Below, piece by piece: positions 17,580-26,036 of a stretch of DNA of 64,000 bases (position 1 is its first letter; every line of letters starts with the position of its first letter). The notes beneath the pieces are model-generated. The model had not been told where the DNA came from. It was given only the letters and a program-made list of their open reading frames with translations, and did not search any database. Made by a program: the position numbers and the translations under genes. This DNA comes from Paenibacillus sp. 1001270B_150601_E10. Its GTDB lineage: Bacteria > Bacillota > Bacilli > Paenibacillales > Paenibacillaceae. Where the stretch lies: the NCBI RefSeq assembly GCF_015558675.1, contig NZ_JADMOL010000001.1, forward strand, positions 107,324 to 171,323, given 5' to 3'.

Positions 17580-17791
17580 ACACGGCTGCCGATCGATGCC
17601 GGCATTGCCGTACAAGAATCAAGCAGAATCGTATTGAATAAACTCGCTTCAAGCACACTTCAACGGATTCCCCGTGCTCCAACTTACCGCCTGAAAACTC
17701 CCACATCTCGCGTACGACTAACCTGTCGACGTCGAGCGATGAGGACCTGACTTTCATCGTTCTCAATGATTGCTGCCGCTACTTGGATCAA
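17580..17791 (-). pseudogene. Nudix hydrolase remnant, frameshifted
   Basis: Read leftward from a TTG at 17791 (behind GGGGTG), one frame gives IQVAAAIIENDESQVLIARRRQ, a typical MutT-like N-terminus. The next frame continues MWEFSGGKLEHGESVEVCLKR, the start of the Nudix box (GX5EX7REUXEE). The REUXEEXGU half of the box is degraded and no C-terminal part remains. At least one frameshift and a 3' deletion make it non-functional. MutT relatives clean oxidised nucleotides. Confidence 0.7.
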
Positions 17792-17808
17792 AGTTCATTC
17801 ACCCCAAA

Positions 17809-18320
17809 ATGTTTAAGCCGCTGATCATCGCCATGATCATTGTGCTTGTCGGGACAGCGATTCCTGTATCCGCTTCTGCGAAGTGTGTGGTTGGGGCGGC
17901 TAGCATTTAAATTCAGTTGGTGCAACGGCAGATTCACCCGATGACATGATCTATCACCCGATTAAGACCAATATTGCTGTAGACATCATGATTGATGGAC
18001 AAGTGATCAACTCGATATTTGCTCCGCGAATGAGTGCAAATACAGTTTATATCCTGATAACTACGATTACCCGAGCACTCGGAGCTCAGTTTGCGACCAA
18101 TCAAGATCCATCGGGCACACTTTCCTATACGATTGTATATGAAGGCCGATCCTTCACGATTCGCGGTGGGGACAGTATTATTATAGTGGATGACCAAGCT
18201 ATCGAGCTCCCTGAATCTGTATCTTCTTTAACAGCTGCTGTCGCTGCTCCTTATCAACTCTTCGAGAAGGAACGCGATCTTTCGATCACAGGGATTCACA
18301 GCTGCAGCAGTTACGGATGA
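17809..18320 (+). pseudogene. Secreted protein with copper-amine-oxidase-N-like domain, frameshifted
   Basis: The first frame (ATG 17809) encodes a clear signal peptide (MFKPLIIAMIIVLVGTAIPVSASA) and stops near 17910. From about 17900 another frame gives 130 residues that match the repeat-like copper amine oxidase N-terminal domain seen on many Paenibacillus surface proteins (VDIMIDGQVINSIFAPRM, VDDQAIELPESVS). A single frameshift would reunite them. The C-terminus is truncated. A terminator-like hairpin follows. Confidence 0.65.
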
Positions 18321-18350
18321 ATACACAGGTGCAAGTACATTAAGCAGAAT

Positions 18351-18374
18351 AGCGGATGGCCTTTGCCACCCGCT
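18351..18374. terminator. Hairpin after the secreted-protein pseudogene
   Basis: AGCGGATGGC/GCCACCCGCT form an imperfect 10-bp stem with a CTTT loop, followed on the plus strand by GTTTTAT. Confidence 0.55.
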
Positions 18375-18430
18375 GTTTTATAGCCGTCACCAGCTATCCA
18401 TTGATTCCTCGATCAAGCCTTTTAGCTTAA

Positions 18431-18463
18431 AAAATAAGCAGGCTTCTTTAGCCTGCTTATTTT
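18431..18463. terminator. Strong hairpin, bidirectional terminator
   Basis: AAAATAAGCAGGC and GCCTGCTTATTTT are perfectly complementary around TTCTTTA, with A and T runs on both sides. It lies between two pseudogenes. Confidence 0.8.
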
Positions 18464-18470
18464 GTGTGTT

Positions 18471-18497
18471 ATTCAACTATCGTTCCCCGTTAGCGTA
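18471..18497 (-). repeat. Short interspersed repeat, copy 2
   Basis: On the minus strand it reads CGCTAACGGGGAACGATAGT, then TGAAT. It diverges from the consensus in the middle. It overlaps the stop codon of the isomerase remnant. Confidence 0.65.
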
Positions 18498-18668
18498 ATG
18501 CTTCCAGCTTTTTTGCTCGTTCAAACGCCTCTATTGCAGTCGCGCCTGATAATCTGTTTCCTAAATTTTTTCATAATTGTAGACCAATCAATCGTACCGT
18601 CAAAGGGTAAACCATGTTGGGCATAACTTCCGTTATTATCATGTAAATGTATTGCAATCAACCGGTAT
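18490..18668 (-). pseudogene. Sugar-phosphate isomerase/epimerase C-terminal remnant
   Basis: Leftward translation gives LIAIHLHDNNGSYAQHGLPFDGTIDW, the metal- and substrate-binding strand of xylose-isomerase-like TIM barrels. A frameshift then leads to SGATAIEAFERAKKLEALR and a stop at 18490. Only the last fifth of a protein of about 270 residues survives, and its 5' side abuts the 3' end of the VOC pseudogene within ten bases, so a deletion joined them. Confidence 0.65.
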
Positions 18669-18672
18669 GATG

Positions 18673-19165
18673 TTACTTACTCTCAACCACATTAGTAACA
18701 ATATTAAGCGGTGTTGAAGACCTCTCTGCAACTTTTTCCAAAGTCATACCGCTTTCATAAAACCTCCTGATAACCACGTTCATTGGTTCACCTATTTCAA
18801 TAATGTACTTAACCGGGTCATATACTCTAAATACTCTTTGCCTCCAGGATTGCTCAAGTATGTCACGAACCAAATCCATTTGATTCTCTGTTAGCCTTTA
18901 TAAACATCATCTATGTTATCTGGTTCGAAGTATAATTCAATTTGATGCTCCTCATTCTCTACTAATTCTTGATTGGATTTATATGTTCTAATCTTCTAAA
19001 TATGTTTTAATGTGCTACATCCTTCCTCTATACTGAAAGTTCCCCCACATATCCAATGTTTACTCCATAGTCTATCTCTACTTGTTGATTTAATAATTCC
19101 TCGTAAAATATCCAAGAAGCAGTAATATCTTCTACAAATAAAACGGATGAAAAATATTGAATCAT
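18673..19165 (-). pseudogene. VOC/glyoxalase-family gene, frameshifted
   Basis: From an ATG at 19165 (GGAGG upstream) the reading is MIQYFSSVLFVEDITASWIF, a classical VOC start. Frameshifts and stops follow near 19035 and 18895. The remaining pieces (HQIELYFEPDNIDDVYK, then QRVFRVYDPVKYIIEIGEPM) rebuild a complete glyoxalase-fold domain. The last 68 codons remain as an open frame with the usual tail GMTLEKVAERSSTP. At least two frame breaks imply loss of function. Confidence 0.72.
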
Positions 19166-19433
19166 GTTCGCTTCCTCCATGATTTAATGTGGCTTGTCTT
19201 TAAAATAAGATTTTGAAAGTTTCGCCTAACCGTCTTATTTACGATCTTCGTAAATTCACCATGCTTTAAGGCAATTCAACTATCCTGCCCGTTACTTCAA
19301 CAAAAAAAGGAACTGCCTCCAAGCTAGCTCCTCAACTCTCTTTCCCCTTTAGTAAAATCACGTGGGAGTTAATCTGCCTGACTATAAATGAGAAACCTAT
19401 CACGATTTGACAAGGATTGTTTGATTTCCGCGG
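19166..19433. other. Non-coding gap with repeat copy 3 and a dyad
   Basis: Holds a perfect dyad at 19237-19255 (ATTTACGA, three bases, TCGTAAAT on the minus strand) next to repeat copy 3. No gene is supported here. Confidence 0.5.
19274..19295 (-). repeat. Short interspersed repeat, copy 3
   Basis: On the minus strand it reads GTAACGGGCAGGATAGTTGA, almost the full consensus. It is followed by a flank with an ATTTACGA/TCGTAAAT dyad that is partly shared with copy 1. Confidence 0.75.
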
Positions 19434-20390
19434 CTACCCTTCCTTGAACACGATAGCAGTACCGAGCGCCGAGGCCGCCGGTACGAAAAGGTCGCCTGAG
19501 GCCGTCTCAGCTACCGGTAAATCGTTCTTTTCAAGATAGCTTCTGGTGTGGGAGATGTCGCGCACTGCTACCACGTACCCGGCAAATCCCGGAACTGGGG
19601 GGGGCATCTCTCCTGGTAGTAGTTCTGATAATCTCGTTCTGGGAACGATGGTGATACGAGATCCTGCCAAGTTAAAGATGTGAGCCACTCCATCCGTCTG
19701 GACCTCACATTCCAAGTATTGGCCATATCGCCGAATGAATTCGTCCAGTTCGGAATCGTCTACGCATAGGATTGATTCGACTAGGTCCGTTGCCCCATTC
19801 GGATGGTTTGGGTGTACTTGCTCTATCACGATGGCTGAGGGTGGATTTTCTGCTACGGCCAGACGGCCTTCATGCACGTTGTCCCCATCGATTTCCAAAT
19901 AACGTACGGGGACGAATTGTATCCCCTCGGACCTCTCAAGAGGTCGCTGCACGGTGTTAACGCCGCTATGACTGATTCCTTTCTTTTGGAAACGATCCGC
20001 TGTCTTGTCGGCGTCCTCGGTACCGAAACAAAGAATATGCGCTCCTTCATAACGGGACAGATACCTAGAGACTGTATCGACAGTCTGTTTGATTTTTCCA
20101 ATTATTGCTTTTAGCACGTCCGGTGATGCCTGCAGCGGAACGAGTTTAGCACTGTCAGGAATTCTCGCGCCTTGTTTGACAACCGTTACGATTTCGATGA
20201 AGCTTCCTTGAAACTCGGCATGCGTATTGGCTGCTCCGAACGGCTTCGGCGGTTCTCCTTCATTTTCGGACATCGCCGGATAGGACGGCGGCGAACACAC
20301 AAATCCCAGTTTTCTGTACAGTTCAAGTGCAGCTTCCATATCGGAGACTACATGGCCGACGTGATGAATGAACTTGATTTCAGCATGCAT
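19434..20390 (-). CDS. Glyoxalase-like (VOC) family protein
   Basis: A 318-residue protein with two glyoxalase-type halves. The N-terminal one has IHHVGHVVSDMEAALELYRKLGF and a metal-site-like glutamate in SFIEIVTVV. The C-terminal one carries ESILCVDDSELDEFIRRYGQ. It resembles the glyoxalase-like PF13468 group, whose substrates are mostly unknown. The ATG at 20390 is chosen because AAGGAG lies nine bases upstream; the TTG opening the longer frame overlaps that site. Base composition looks more GC-rich than the surrounding decayed zone, which fits a separate origin. Confidence 0.78.
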   Translation of the reverse strand: MHAEIKFIHHVGHVVSDMEAALELYRKLGFVCSPPSYPAMSENEGEPPKPFGAANTHAEFQGSFIEIVTVVKQGARIPDSAKLVPLQASPDVLKAIIGKIKQTVDTVSRYLSRYEGAHILCFGTEDADKTADRFQKKGISHSGVNTVQRPLERSEGIQFVPVRYLEIDGDNVHEGRLAVAENPPSAIVIEQVHPNHPNGATDLVESILCVDDSELDEFIRRYGQYLECEVQTDGVAHIFNLAGSRITIVPRTRLSELLPGEMPPPVPGFAGYVVAVRDISHTRSYLEKNDLPVAETASGDLFVPAASALGTAIVFKEG

Positions 20391-20984
20391 CTGCATCCAC
20401 TCCTTCAATTCAATGATTCAATCAAAACATACTGAGTATTCGCTATCTTCATAAAAACCGTTCTAAAAATCAGCCAAGAATTTTCAAGACATGATAATCG
20501 TAAAAATCCTTATACTCTCGTCCGGGCTAGTGAGCTAATCAATATACTATCTTTACTGCCAGATCCGGATTAACAAAGGAAAGGGAAGTAAGGACCACAT
20601 TGTCCACCCCCCAGCCCTTCATAGAATTGTTGGCCATAGACGCAGATTCAATGAAAAGGAAGCAAGATGCCTATTTGTTCGAGTTGTCCTGGAAAAAGAA
20701 ATACAAGATGCCGAATTCAATTTTTGATGGTGTATCCTTATCGTATGAATTTATAAGCGTTTATTATGTCAGGCACTTACTTCTCGGTCAATTCAATACC
20801 TAAAATTATTAGTTCTCGTTCAGAAGGACTCACAGCTAATAATTCATGACTACAGTTTTTGCAAAAAAGACGTTTAATAAGTATTAAAAAATTAGAACTT
20901 CCGATTATCTGGAAGTTCTAATTCTTAGTGCAGTCTTCTTTAACTAACGCACCCGTTTTGTTGGAGTACATTTGAAACCAACAG
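20391..20984. other. Long non-coding gap with a weak ORF and a terminator
   Basis: A 67-codon plus-strand frame from a TTG (20600-20803) has AAGG upstream but no recognisable similarity. On the minus strand, 20790-20880 encodes a stopless piece with CKNC and ERELIILGIELTEK that looks like the tail of a lost zinc-ribbon protein. Both are too weak to call as genes. Confidence 0.35.
20891..20924 (-). terminator. Terminator of the small membrane protein gene
   Basis: AATTAGAACTTCC and GGAAGTTCTAATT pair perfectly around GATTATCT. On the minus strand it is followed by TTTTTAATA. Confidence 0.8.
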
Positions 20985-21215
20985 TTATCCAAAGTGATTA
21001 TGAAACCACCAAACAACAAGAATCATACTCACTATTCCCCAAGCTGTGGCACTCACTATCCACCAAATTATGAATTTAGCTTTTGTTGAACTTTCCTCGT
21101 CTTCCATATTTGCTGTTATAAAAGCGAGATTACTTTCCATACCTTTTTTCATAGAAGTGAGAACAACAAATCCGATTATTAGGAAGCCAATAGTTATCCA
21201 GAGTAATAAGTCCAC
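20985..21215 (-). CDS. Small two-TM membrane protein
   Basis: A 76-residue protein with TM segments LLLWITIGFLIIGFVVLTS and FIIWWIVSATAWGIVSMILVVW joined by a Glu-rich loop. It starts with GTG, eight bases after AAGGTAGG, and is followed by a strong terminator, so expression is likely. Not assigned to a family. Confidence 0.55.
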   Translation of the reverse strand: MDLLLWITIGFLIIGFVVLTSMKKGMESNLAFITANMEDEESSTKAKFIIWWIVSATAWGIVSMILVVWWFHNHFG

Positions 21216-21264
21216 CTTATATACCTACCTTCTTTTATAAATTACTTTCCTTTCAATTTTCTTT

Positions 21265-21287
21265 ATTCAATTATCCTGCCCCGTTAG
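21265..21287 (-). repeat. Short interspersed repeat, copy 4
   Basis: On the minus strand it reads AACTAACGGGGCAGGATAAT followed by TGAATAAAG. It lies 3' of an IS1595-type transposase remnant. Confidence 0.72.
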
Positions 21288-21336
21288 TTGGATAAGATAT
21301 AATGTTAAATCACAAATTTAGGTTAATCTAATTGTA

Positions 21337-21470
21337 TCATAGGTTTCTTACCAAATTCCCTCTAATAATCAAGTTGTTCATAGTTACTTCATTTCTTAGA
21401 TGTTGAATGCTTTCTAACCTGAAACCAAGCAAGGTAATTGTTAAGATACTTAGTACAACACCGTTAACTT
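21337..21470 (-). pseudogene. IS1595-type transposase C-terminal remnant A
   Basis: Leftward translation across two frames gives NGV, then CTKYLNNYLAWFQ, then LESIQHLRNEVTMNN. The KYLxNYLAWF segment is the characteristic C-terminal end of IS1595-family transposases. Frames are broken and everything upstream of this tail is missing. Confidence 0.55.
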
Positions 21471-21488
21471 TAACAGAGCCAAATAAAA

Positions 21489-21515
21489 AAAGCGCTGAGC
21501 TATTCTCAGCGCTTT
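21489..21515. terminator. Strong hairpin
   Basis: AAAGCGCTGAG and CTCAGCGCTTT pair perfectly around CTATT. On the minus strand it is followed by TTTTTTATTT. It follows the helicase pseudogene and precedes the transposase remnant. Confidence 0.8.
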
Positions 21516-21546
21516 CAAATATAGTTGAAGTAATATGACTCAATAC

Positions 21547-22703
21547 TCAAAATGCAAAAGCAAGCTGCTGCTCACTTCGATCTACTTTCTTCTTTTTCTT
21601 TTTCATTCTATTGTCTACTATAATTCTCACTTCATGACATTCCTGATCTTGTACCGGCTTATCAAGTAGTTGCAAAATCCATCGTCTGAACTTCACTTCT
21701 TCCTGAAACGTACACTCCGGAATAAACGTAAGACTAACACCAACAAGGTCAGCAGTTAATACAAATTCGTGTTGCTTATCAATATTCAGCAAAGCATAGT
21801 CCAGTTGGGCTTTGATTCTTTTGAAGCACCGTCATATTGATAGTTCAATTCTTTCCTTAGTGGCTGCTCATCGGAAGGCGAATCTACAATAAACGAATCC
21901 ATTGTCATCTTACCCCAAATTGATTCAGCATTTTCTACTCCCGCAACGTCCTTTTCAATAAACCTTTTTGCTAGTTCACTTGCCAAACTTCCACCGGCAC
22001 CTTCCGTAAGCGCGGCAAGGCCCTCATTACTGAATTGACCCTCAATGGCTAACGCAGCTGCCATTTTCTTGGCCATCAAATTAATAGCGAGCTCTTGCAT
22101 GGTAAGTCTATAAGTCATGTAGGTCGTTAAACATTTCGCCTCTTGGCCAATCCTCCAAGCACGTCTAGATGCTTGTCGTACAATGTTTAAACGATATCCT
22201 GTTTGGTAAAAAAGAAGTTATGGAAACTGAAGAAAATCAAGTCCTGTCGATACCAAAATTGGATTGCATAAAAGGACTTACACCCCTTCTTGGACTCGCT
22301 CTTCAATCCATTCTTCACGCTTAGGTCCAGGAATATTAGAAGAGAGAATAGCTGTTTTTATTCCTCTTTCCCTTAACAGCATTTCGATTCTCTCTAACGT
22401 GTTTAATTTACCTGTAAATGTTGCATAGATCACAACATTCCTCTTTTGCTTTAACTGGGATCGAACATATTTAATCATCTGCAGCTCTTTTGGATACAGC
22501 AGCCGATCACTTAAGCGATATTTAGGAGAACCAGCTTCTTTACCCGTATCCGGATGATAGATCCCACGAAACTCAAATGGAACGTCAGGATAAGATAATA
22601 AAGTATTGACTAAATGACCTACCAGCAAAGATTTCCCACAGACAGCAATTCTATATATCGTTATAGTATCAGCGTATCCCCTTACGTATGCGTTTAGATA
22701 CAC
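21547..22703 (-). pseudogene. Superfamily 2 helicase, C-terminal part, multiple breaks
   Basis: Three leftward frames line up as one protein. Residues of the first piece include LVNTLLSYPDVPFEF, KYRLSDRLLYPKEL and IKTAILSSNIPGPKREEW. The connecting stretch 22119-22277 reads, with stops, FYQTGYR and VRQASRRAWRIGQ (helicase motif VI). The second piece gives MQELAINLMAKKMAAALAIEGQF and the third a C-terminal domain. These are motifs V-VI of SNF2/DEAD-type helicases found with phage or island genes. The ATPase half is absent. Confidence 0.7.
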
Positions 22704-22737
22704 GAACAGTCCTTCTCCTTGCAGTTTCGATCTAGAT

Positions 22738-22988
22738 CTACTGATATGAATAGATGCATTGAGCTTTTCTTTTATTTCTTTTTACATCATCCATCAGGCT
22801 TGCCAGAGACATAAATACAAGACATGCAACCACACCACTGCACCACCATGACAAAGCAAGCTTCCATTGAAATACAGGTGTTATATTCACCAACTCATAC
22901 AGTTCATTCACTTCTTGTCCAACTTTGACCCCATTACCACACTCCCCACCAGGGAAAATACAGCTATTACCCTTAACACAATCGACAT
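22738..22988 (-). pseudogene. Small two-TM membrane protein with one frameshift
   Basis: From the ATG at 22988 (GGAGAAGG just upstream) the frame reads MSIVLRVIAVFSLVGSVVMG and would stop after 26 codons. Shifting frame at a GGGG run near 22931 continues VGQEVNELYELVN, a second TM segment (LALSWWCSGVVACLVFMSLA) and a basic tail. One base change would restore a protein of about 84 residues. It could be a sequencing slip or a real lesion. Family not recognised. Confidence 0.5.
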
Positions 22989-23187
22989 TTCCTTCTCCTC
23001 TCTTTTCCTCTCTTCTCCAGTTTAGTGAAATGGAATTTGTAGATTGTGTAAATAAAGGCAATCATACGTTAATTATATTAATTGATGTTATTAATAATTA
23101 ATAGCCTAAATAAAACTACACCCATTCTTACGAAGCATATAAAAAACCACATGCGTCTGTTATAAACAGAACATGTGGTATGTTGAA

Positions 23188-23868
23188 TTATCCTCTTTCT
23201 TTAAAGCTTCGCGCTAAATATAAGGCAGGTGTTGAGGCTACCGAAACAACAAATTTCAGCACGTAAGTCGTGATGAAGATATCCAACCATACGCCCCATG
23301 AATATAAGCCCGCAAACGCAATGGTGCAAAAAACAGCTGAGTCCACAAGCTGACTAATTCCCGTGCTGCCATTGCTGCGAATCCAAAGCTGATGAGGCTT
23401 GTTGAAGATCTTCTTTATGATCGTATAAAGACGGACATCTAAGAATTGGCTGACAAAGTATGCGGACAAACTGCCTAATGCAAGTCTAGGCATCAGCCCA
23501 AAGATCATCTCAAGCGCGGATTGCGCTTCTAAGCCCGATTCATGCGGCTTGAACAAGAGCGCCATCTGCATCATGATCGTTGTCATAATGAGCGTAAAGA
23601 AGCCAAACCATACCGCTTTCTTCGCTTCTGCTTCGCCATACTTCTCATTTAGTAGGTCGCTCGTTAGATAAATCGTGCCGTATATCGTATTTCCGAGCGT
23701 CATTACAAAGCCAAACATCTCAATATTTTTAGTCACTTGAATATTGGCAATAACGGTAGCCACACCAATCCAAGCATACAGCCCTATTTTGCCAAACATG
23801 CGATAGCAGATTAAAAACAACGCAAAGTTAACAAGGGCAAAACAAATCCCTAAGCCTAAATTATACAA
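23188..23868 (-). CDS. Queuosine precursor transporter (YhhQ/VUT family)
   Basis: A 226-residue membrane protein of the DUF165/YhhQ family that imports preQ0/preQ1 or other 7-deazaguanine precursors. It has about six hydrophobic segments and the family core (NIQVTKNIEMFG, GNTIYGTIYLTSDLLNEKYG, QLVDSAVFCTIAFAG). It starts with TTG ten bases after GGAGG. The directly preceding preQ1-I riboswitch, whose end carries the ribosome site, supports this substrate and control at translation initiation. No other queuosine genes are nearby. Confidence 0.93.
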   Translation of the reverse strand: MYNLGLGICFALVNFALFLICYRMFGKIGLYAWIGVATVIANIQVTKNIEMFGFVMTLGNTIYGTIYLTSDLLNEKYGEAEAKKAVWFGFFTLIMTTIMMQMALLFKPHESGLEAQSALEMIFGLMPRLALGSLSAYFVSQFLDVRLYTIIKKIFNKPHQLWIRSNGSTGISQLVDSAVFCTIAFAGLYSWGVWLDIFITTYVLKFVVSVASTPALYLARSFKERG

Positions 23869-23877
23869 CGAACTCTC

Positions 23878-23921
23878 TCCTCCTAGTTTTGATAACGCGG
23901 GATGGTTACGAACCGCGGCTT
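23878..23921 (-). ncRNA. preQ1-I riboswitch
   Basis: On the minus strand CGCGG, then TTCGTAACCATCC, then CGCG form the short stem-loop. An A-rich tail with AAAACTAGG follows, which folds back into the loop as an H-type pseudoknot. The sequence fits the class I preQ1 aptamer, and the tail merges with the AGGAGG ribosome site of the transporter gene. Ligand binding would therefore hide the site and switch translation off. Confidence 0.92.
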
Positions 23922-24121
23922 TATGGCTTTTTTGCCAAAGCAGAATTCACTATATCATACATGAAACAAACTTGCTAGTTGGAATCTATGTCAAAAATGA
24001 AGCTAATGGCTGAATGAGCACAACAGACCTTAGTGGTGAATTTCAAATAAGGAAGGACGAATAAGTGTATCATACTGATAATGGTCCCACATCTTAAATG
24101 GAACATGGCAAGACACTAAAA

Positions 24122-24150
24122 AGCCCCAGATGCCTTGCGGCTCTAGGGCT
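24122..24150 (-). terminator. Terminator of the acetyltransferase gene
   Basis: AGCCCTAGAGCC and GGCATCTGGGGCT pair with small mismatches around a GCAA-type loop. On the minus strand it is followed by TTTTTAG. Its stem is nearly the same as the glnA terminator at 26037-26065. Confidence 0.75.
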
Positions 24151-24167
24151 CAAATCACATGCAAACC

Positions 24168-24830
24168 TTACTGTTTTCCCTTTACCTCACTGTTATAAAA
24201 CGCATATAACGGTTCAATGGATGGACTTGATAACAAGGGAATCGCTCTTTCAACCATTTCCCGATCCCAATCAAACCAGCGCATCTCCAATAATCTATTT
24301 ATTTCTGAATCGGTAAACCGTTTCTTGATTTCTTTAGCGGGATTACCGCCAACAATCGTATATGGGGGGACGTCTTTTGACACCACAGATCCAGATGCAA
24401 TGATGGCTCCTTCGCCAATCGTAACGCCTGGCATGATGATCGCATTCATTCCTATCCATGCATCGCTTTTAATGACCGTATTTCCTTTTGGCTCATAGGA
24501 TTGTTCGATTTGCTCAAGAAATGGATAAACTGTAATCCATTCTGGATGGTGGTTGTGATTGCCCCCCATTAAAATGACTACTCCACTTGCAATACAAACA
24601 TAATTCCCAATAATGAGTTTATCTAGATGCCAACCATACTGTTCAATCGGATTAAACAGTTCTTGCGATTTAGAATCACCCCATAAATACCGCACACAAC
24701 CATCTTCAAAATTTTGATTTCCATAATATCCCGAATAATAGGAATACTCGCCAACTTCAATAAGAGGGTTTGTTACAATGTCTTTTAAATACTTTGTTTC
24801 TGACCAATGTCTATATAATGGATGATTCAT
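24168..24830 (-). CDS. Vat/CatB-type xenobiotic O-acetyltransferase
   Basis: A 220-residue left-handed beta-helix acetyltransferase. The helix repeats are visible (IIGNYVCIASGVVILMGG, VIKSDAWIGMNAIIMPGVTIGEGAIIASGSVVSKDVPPYTIVGGNPAK), interrupted by the loop GGNHNHHPEWITVYPF with the catalytic histidine. Family members acetylate streptogramin A or chloramphenicol using acetyl-CoA. Whether this one confers resistance is unknown. The ATG at 24830 lies nine bases after GAGG; the longer GTG frame has no such site. Confidence 0.85.
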   Translation of the reverse strand: MNHPLYRHWSETKYLKDIVTNPLIEVGEYSYYSGYYGNQNFEDGCVRYLWGDSKSQELFNPIEQYGWHLDKLIIGNYVCIASGVVILMGGNHNHHPEWITVYPFLEQIEQSYEPKGNTVIKSDAWIGMNAIIMPGVTIGEGAIIASGSVVSKDVPPYTIVGGNPAKEIKKRFTDSEINRLLEMRWFDWDREMVERAIPLLSSPSIEPLYAFYNSEVKGKQ

Positions 24831-25081
24831 AATCATATACCTCGCTTCTAAGTAATCAAATTCGACCACATACTTAGAAGCTTGATACCTGAGCTACATT
24901 TTTAAACTTCTTCAAACGACGAATCATTGTCTTCAGCCTTTCTTTAATAGTAAAGAAAATTGTAGCCCATTAAATAGTACTAGTCAAATCATGTACGGCA
25001 TTGATTTTGTTTTTATAAAAGAATGTTCCATTGAAAAAGTCAAAGCTTCTCATCCTGGGCACAAGAATAGAAGTTGCTCGT
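24831..25081. other. Gap without a gene
   Basis: AT-rich, no ORF or hairpin of note. DUF2975 genes are often followed by a small XRE-type regulator gene; none is present here. Confidence 0.4.
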
Positions 25082-25561
25082 TCATTCGTTTTTTGACTTT
25101 ATATCTGGGGCATTTTCTAATGGCTTTTGAAGTGCGTCCACAATGGCTGCGATGATACTTGTTGCTAGAATACCCATTAGACCTAATGGTATAGGAGCTG
25201 CATCACCACCTGTAACTTTAGCACATACTTTTAAGCTTACTATTCCTAACAAAATGAGAAAAATGACTGTAAATGCACATTTCTTTATAATCTTCAAAGA
25301 TTTAAGCGATAATTCAGAGAAAGCATTATTCTTTTCGATGTAGGTCAATAGTTTATATGCTTGATACAACGCAACAGAGAACGCAATACAGAATCCGTAT
25401 GCGCATACTAAAAAGGGAATTAGGAAGTAAGCCGTGTCTGGATGTAACCGTGCATCTCTAACGGCTATCACAGGCAACCAGATGCACAAAGAAAGCACTG
25501 CAATTCCAGCCAGAAAAATAATTACCTTCAAGAAAGTGGTTGAACCTCGTTTAACACTCAT
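25082..25561 (-). CDS. DUF2975 membrane protein
   Basis: A 159-residue protein with four membrane segments (VIIFLAGIAVLSLCIWLPVI, YFLIPFLVCAYGFCIAFSVALYQA, CAFTVIFLILLGIVSLKVC, GLMGILATSIIAAIVDALQ) and the topology of the DUF2975 family (YoaS-like). These genes are usually paired with a YozG-type HTH gene, which is missing here. The role is unknown. An AT-rich stretch with promoter-like sequence precedes it. Confidence 0.72.
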   Translation of the reverse strand: MSVKRGSTTFLKVIIFLAGIAVLSLCIWLPVIAVRDARLHPDTAYFLIPFLVCAYGFCIAFSVALYQAYKLLTYIEKNNAFSELSLKSLKIIKKCAFTVIFLILLGIVSLKVCAKVTGGDAAPIPLGLMGILATSIIAAIVDALQKPLENAPDIKSKNE

Positions 25562-25744
25562 TTAAAATACCCCACTTATTTATGATAACATGATTCTAGC
25601 ATGGAATTTATCGTTTTACAATATATATTAATTGTTTTTTATTATATTATTATTGTTATTATAATTTCCTATAATTATAAAAAAGTTAAAAACATTACTT
25701 ATTACAAAGAAATGCTCTTTTAATAAAATATTAAATTTACTACT

Positions 25745-25773
25745 TGTTCAACAAAACTGCCCGTTGTCTAACA
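25745..25773 (-). repeat. Short interspersed repeat, copy 5 (divergent)
   Basis: On the minus strand it reads GTTAGACAACGGGCAGTTTT followed by GTTGAACAAG. The core ACGGGCAG and the TTGAA end are kept. It coincides with the last codons of transposase remnant B (NGQFC, stop). Confidence 0.55.
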
Positions 25774-25876
25774 TATTTTTTGATGAAGTATTCTCATATT
25801 CCTTGCTGTCTATAAAACGAAACCAAGCCAAATAATGCTGTAATAGATTTGATGTAATCCCATTAAAGCGGTCCAT
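25748..25876 (-). pseudogene. IS1595-type transposase C-terminal remnant B
   Basis: One open frame, MDRFNGITSNLLQHYLAWF then RFIDSKEYENTSSKN, matches the C-terminus of IS1595-family transposases (compare KYLNNYLAWF in remnant A). The catalytic DDE domain is missing. Confidence 0.6.
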
Positions 25877-26036
25877 CCATTATTTTTTTGCGGCTATGGT
25901 CAAAAAAGTTAGTCAGATCAAGGTTTTGATGTTGCTGAATTGATTCATCTTTGCAAAGAATAAATAAAAATGTTGGGGAATTTTTGGGCATTACAATAAC
26001 CATCGTATCCAATTTTATAATCGTCCAACAATAAAA

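Larger units (their letters stand above)
25562..26036. other. AT-rich gap with transposase debris
   Basis: The first 180 bases are extremely AT-rich. The middle carries transposase remnant B and repeat copy 5. No intact gene; the 63-codon leftward frame (25945-26136) runs through the glnA terminator and is rejected. Confidence 0.5.

Noticed and set aside
21337..21543. A 68-codon leftward ORF as a separate gene
   Set aside because: It runs through a terminator hairpin and its similarity is to a broken transposase tail, so it is listed as a remnant.
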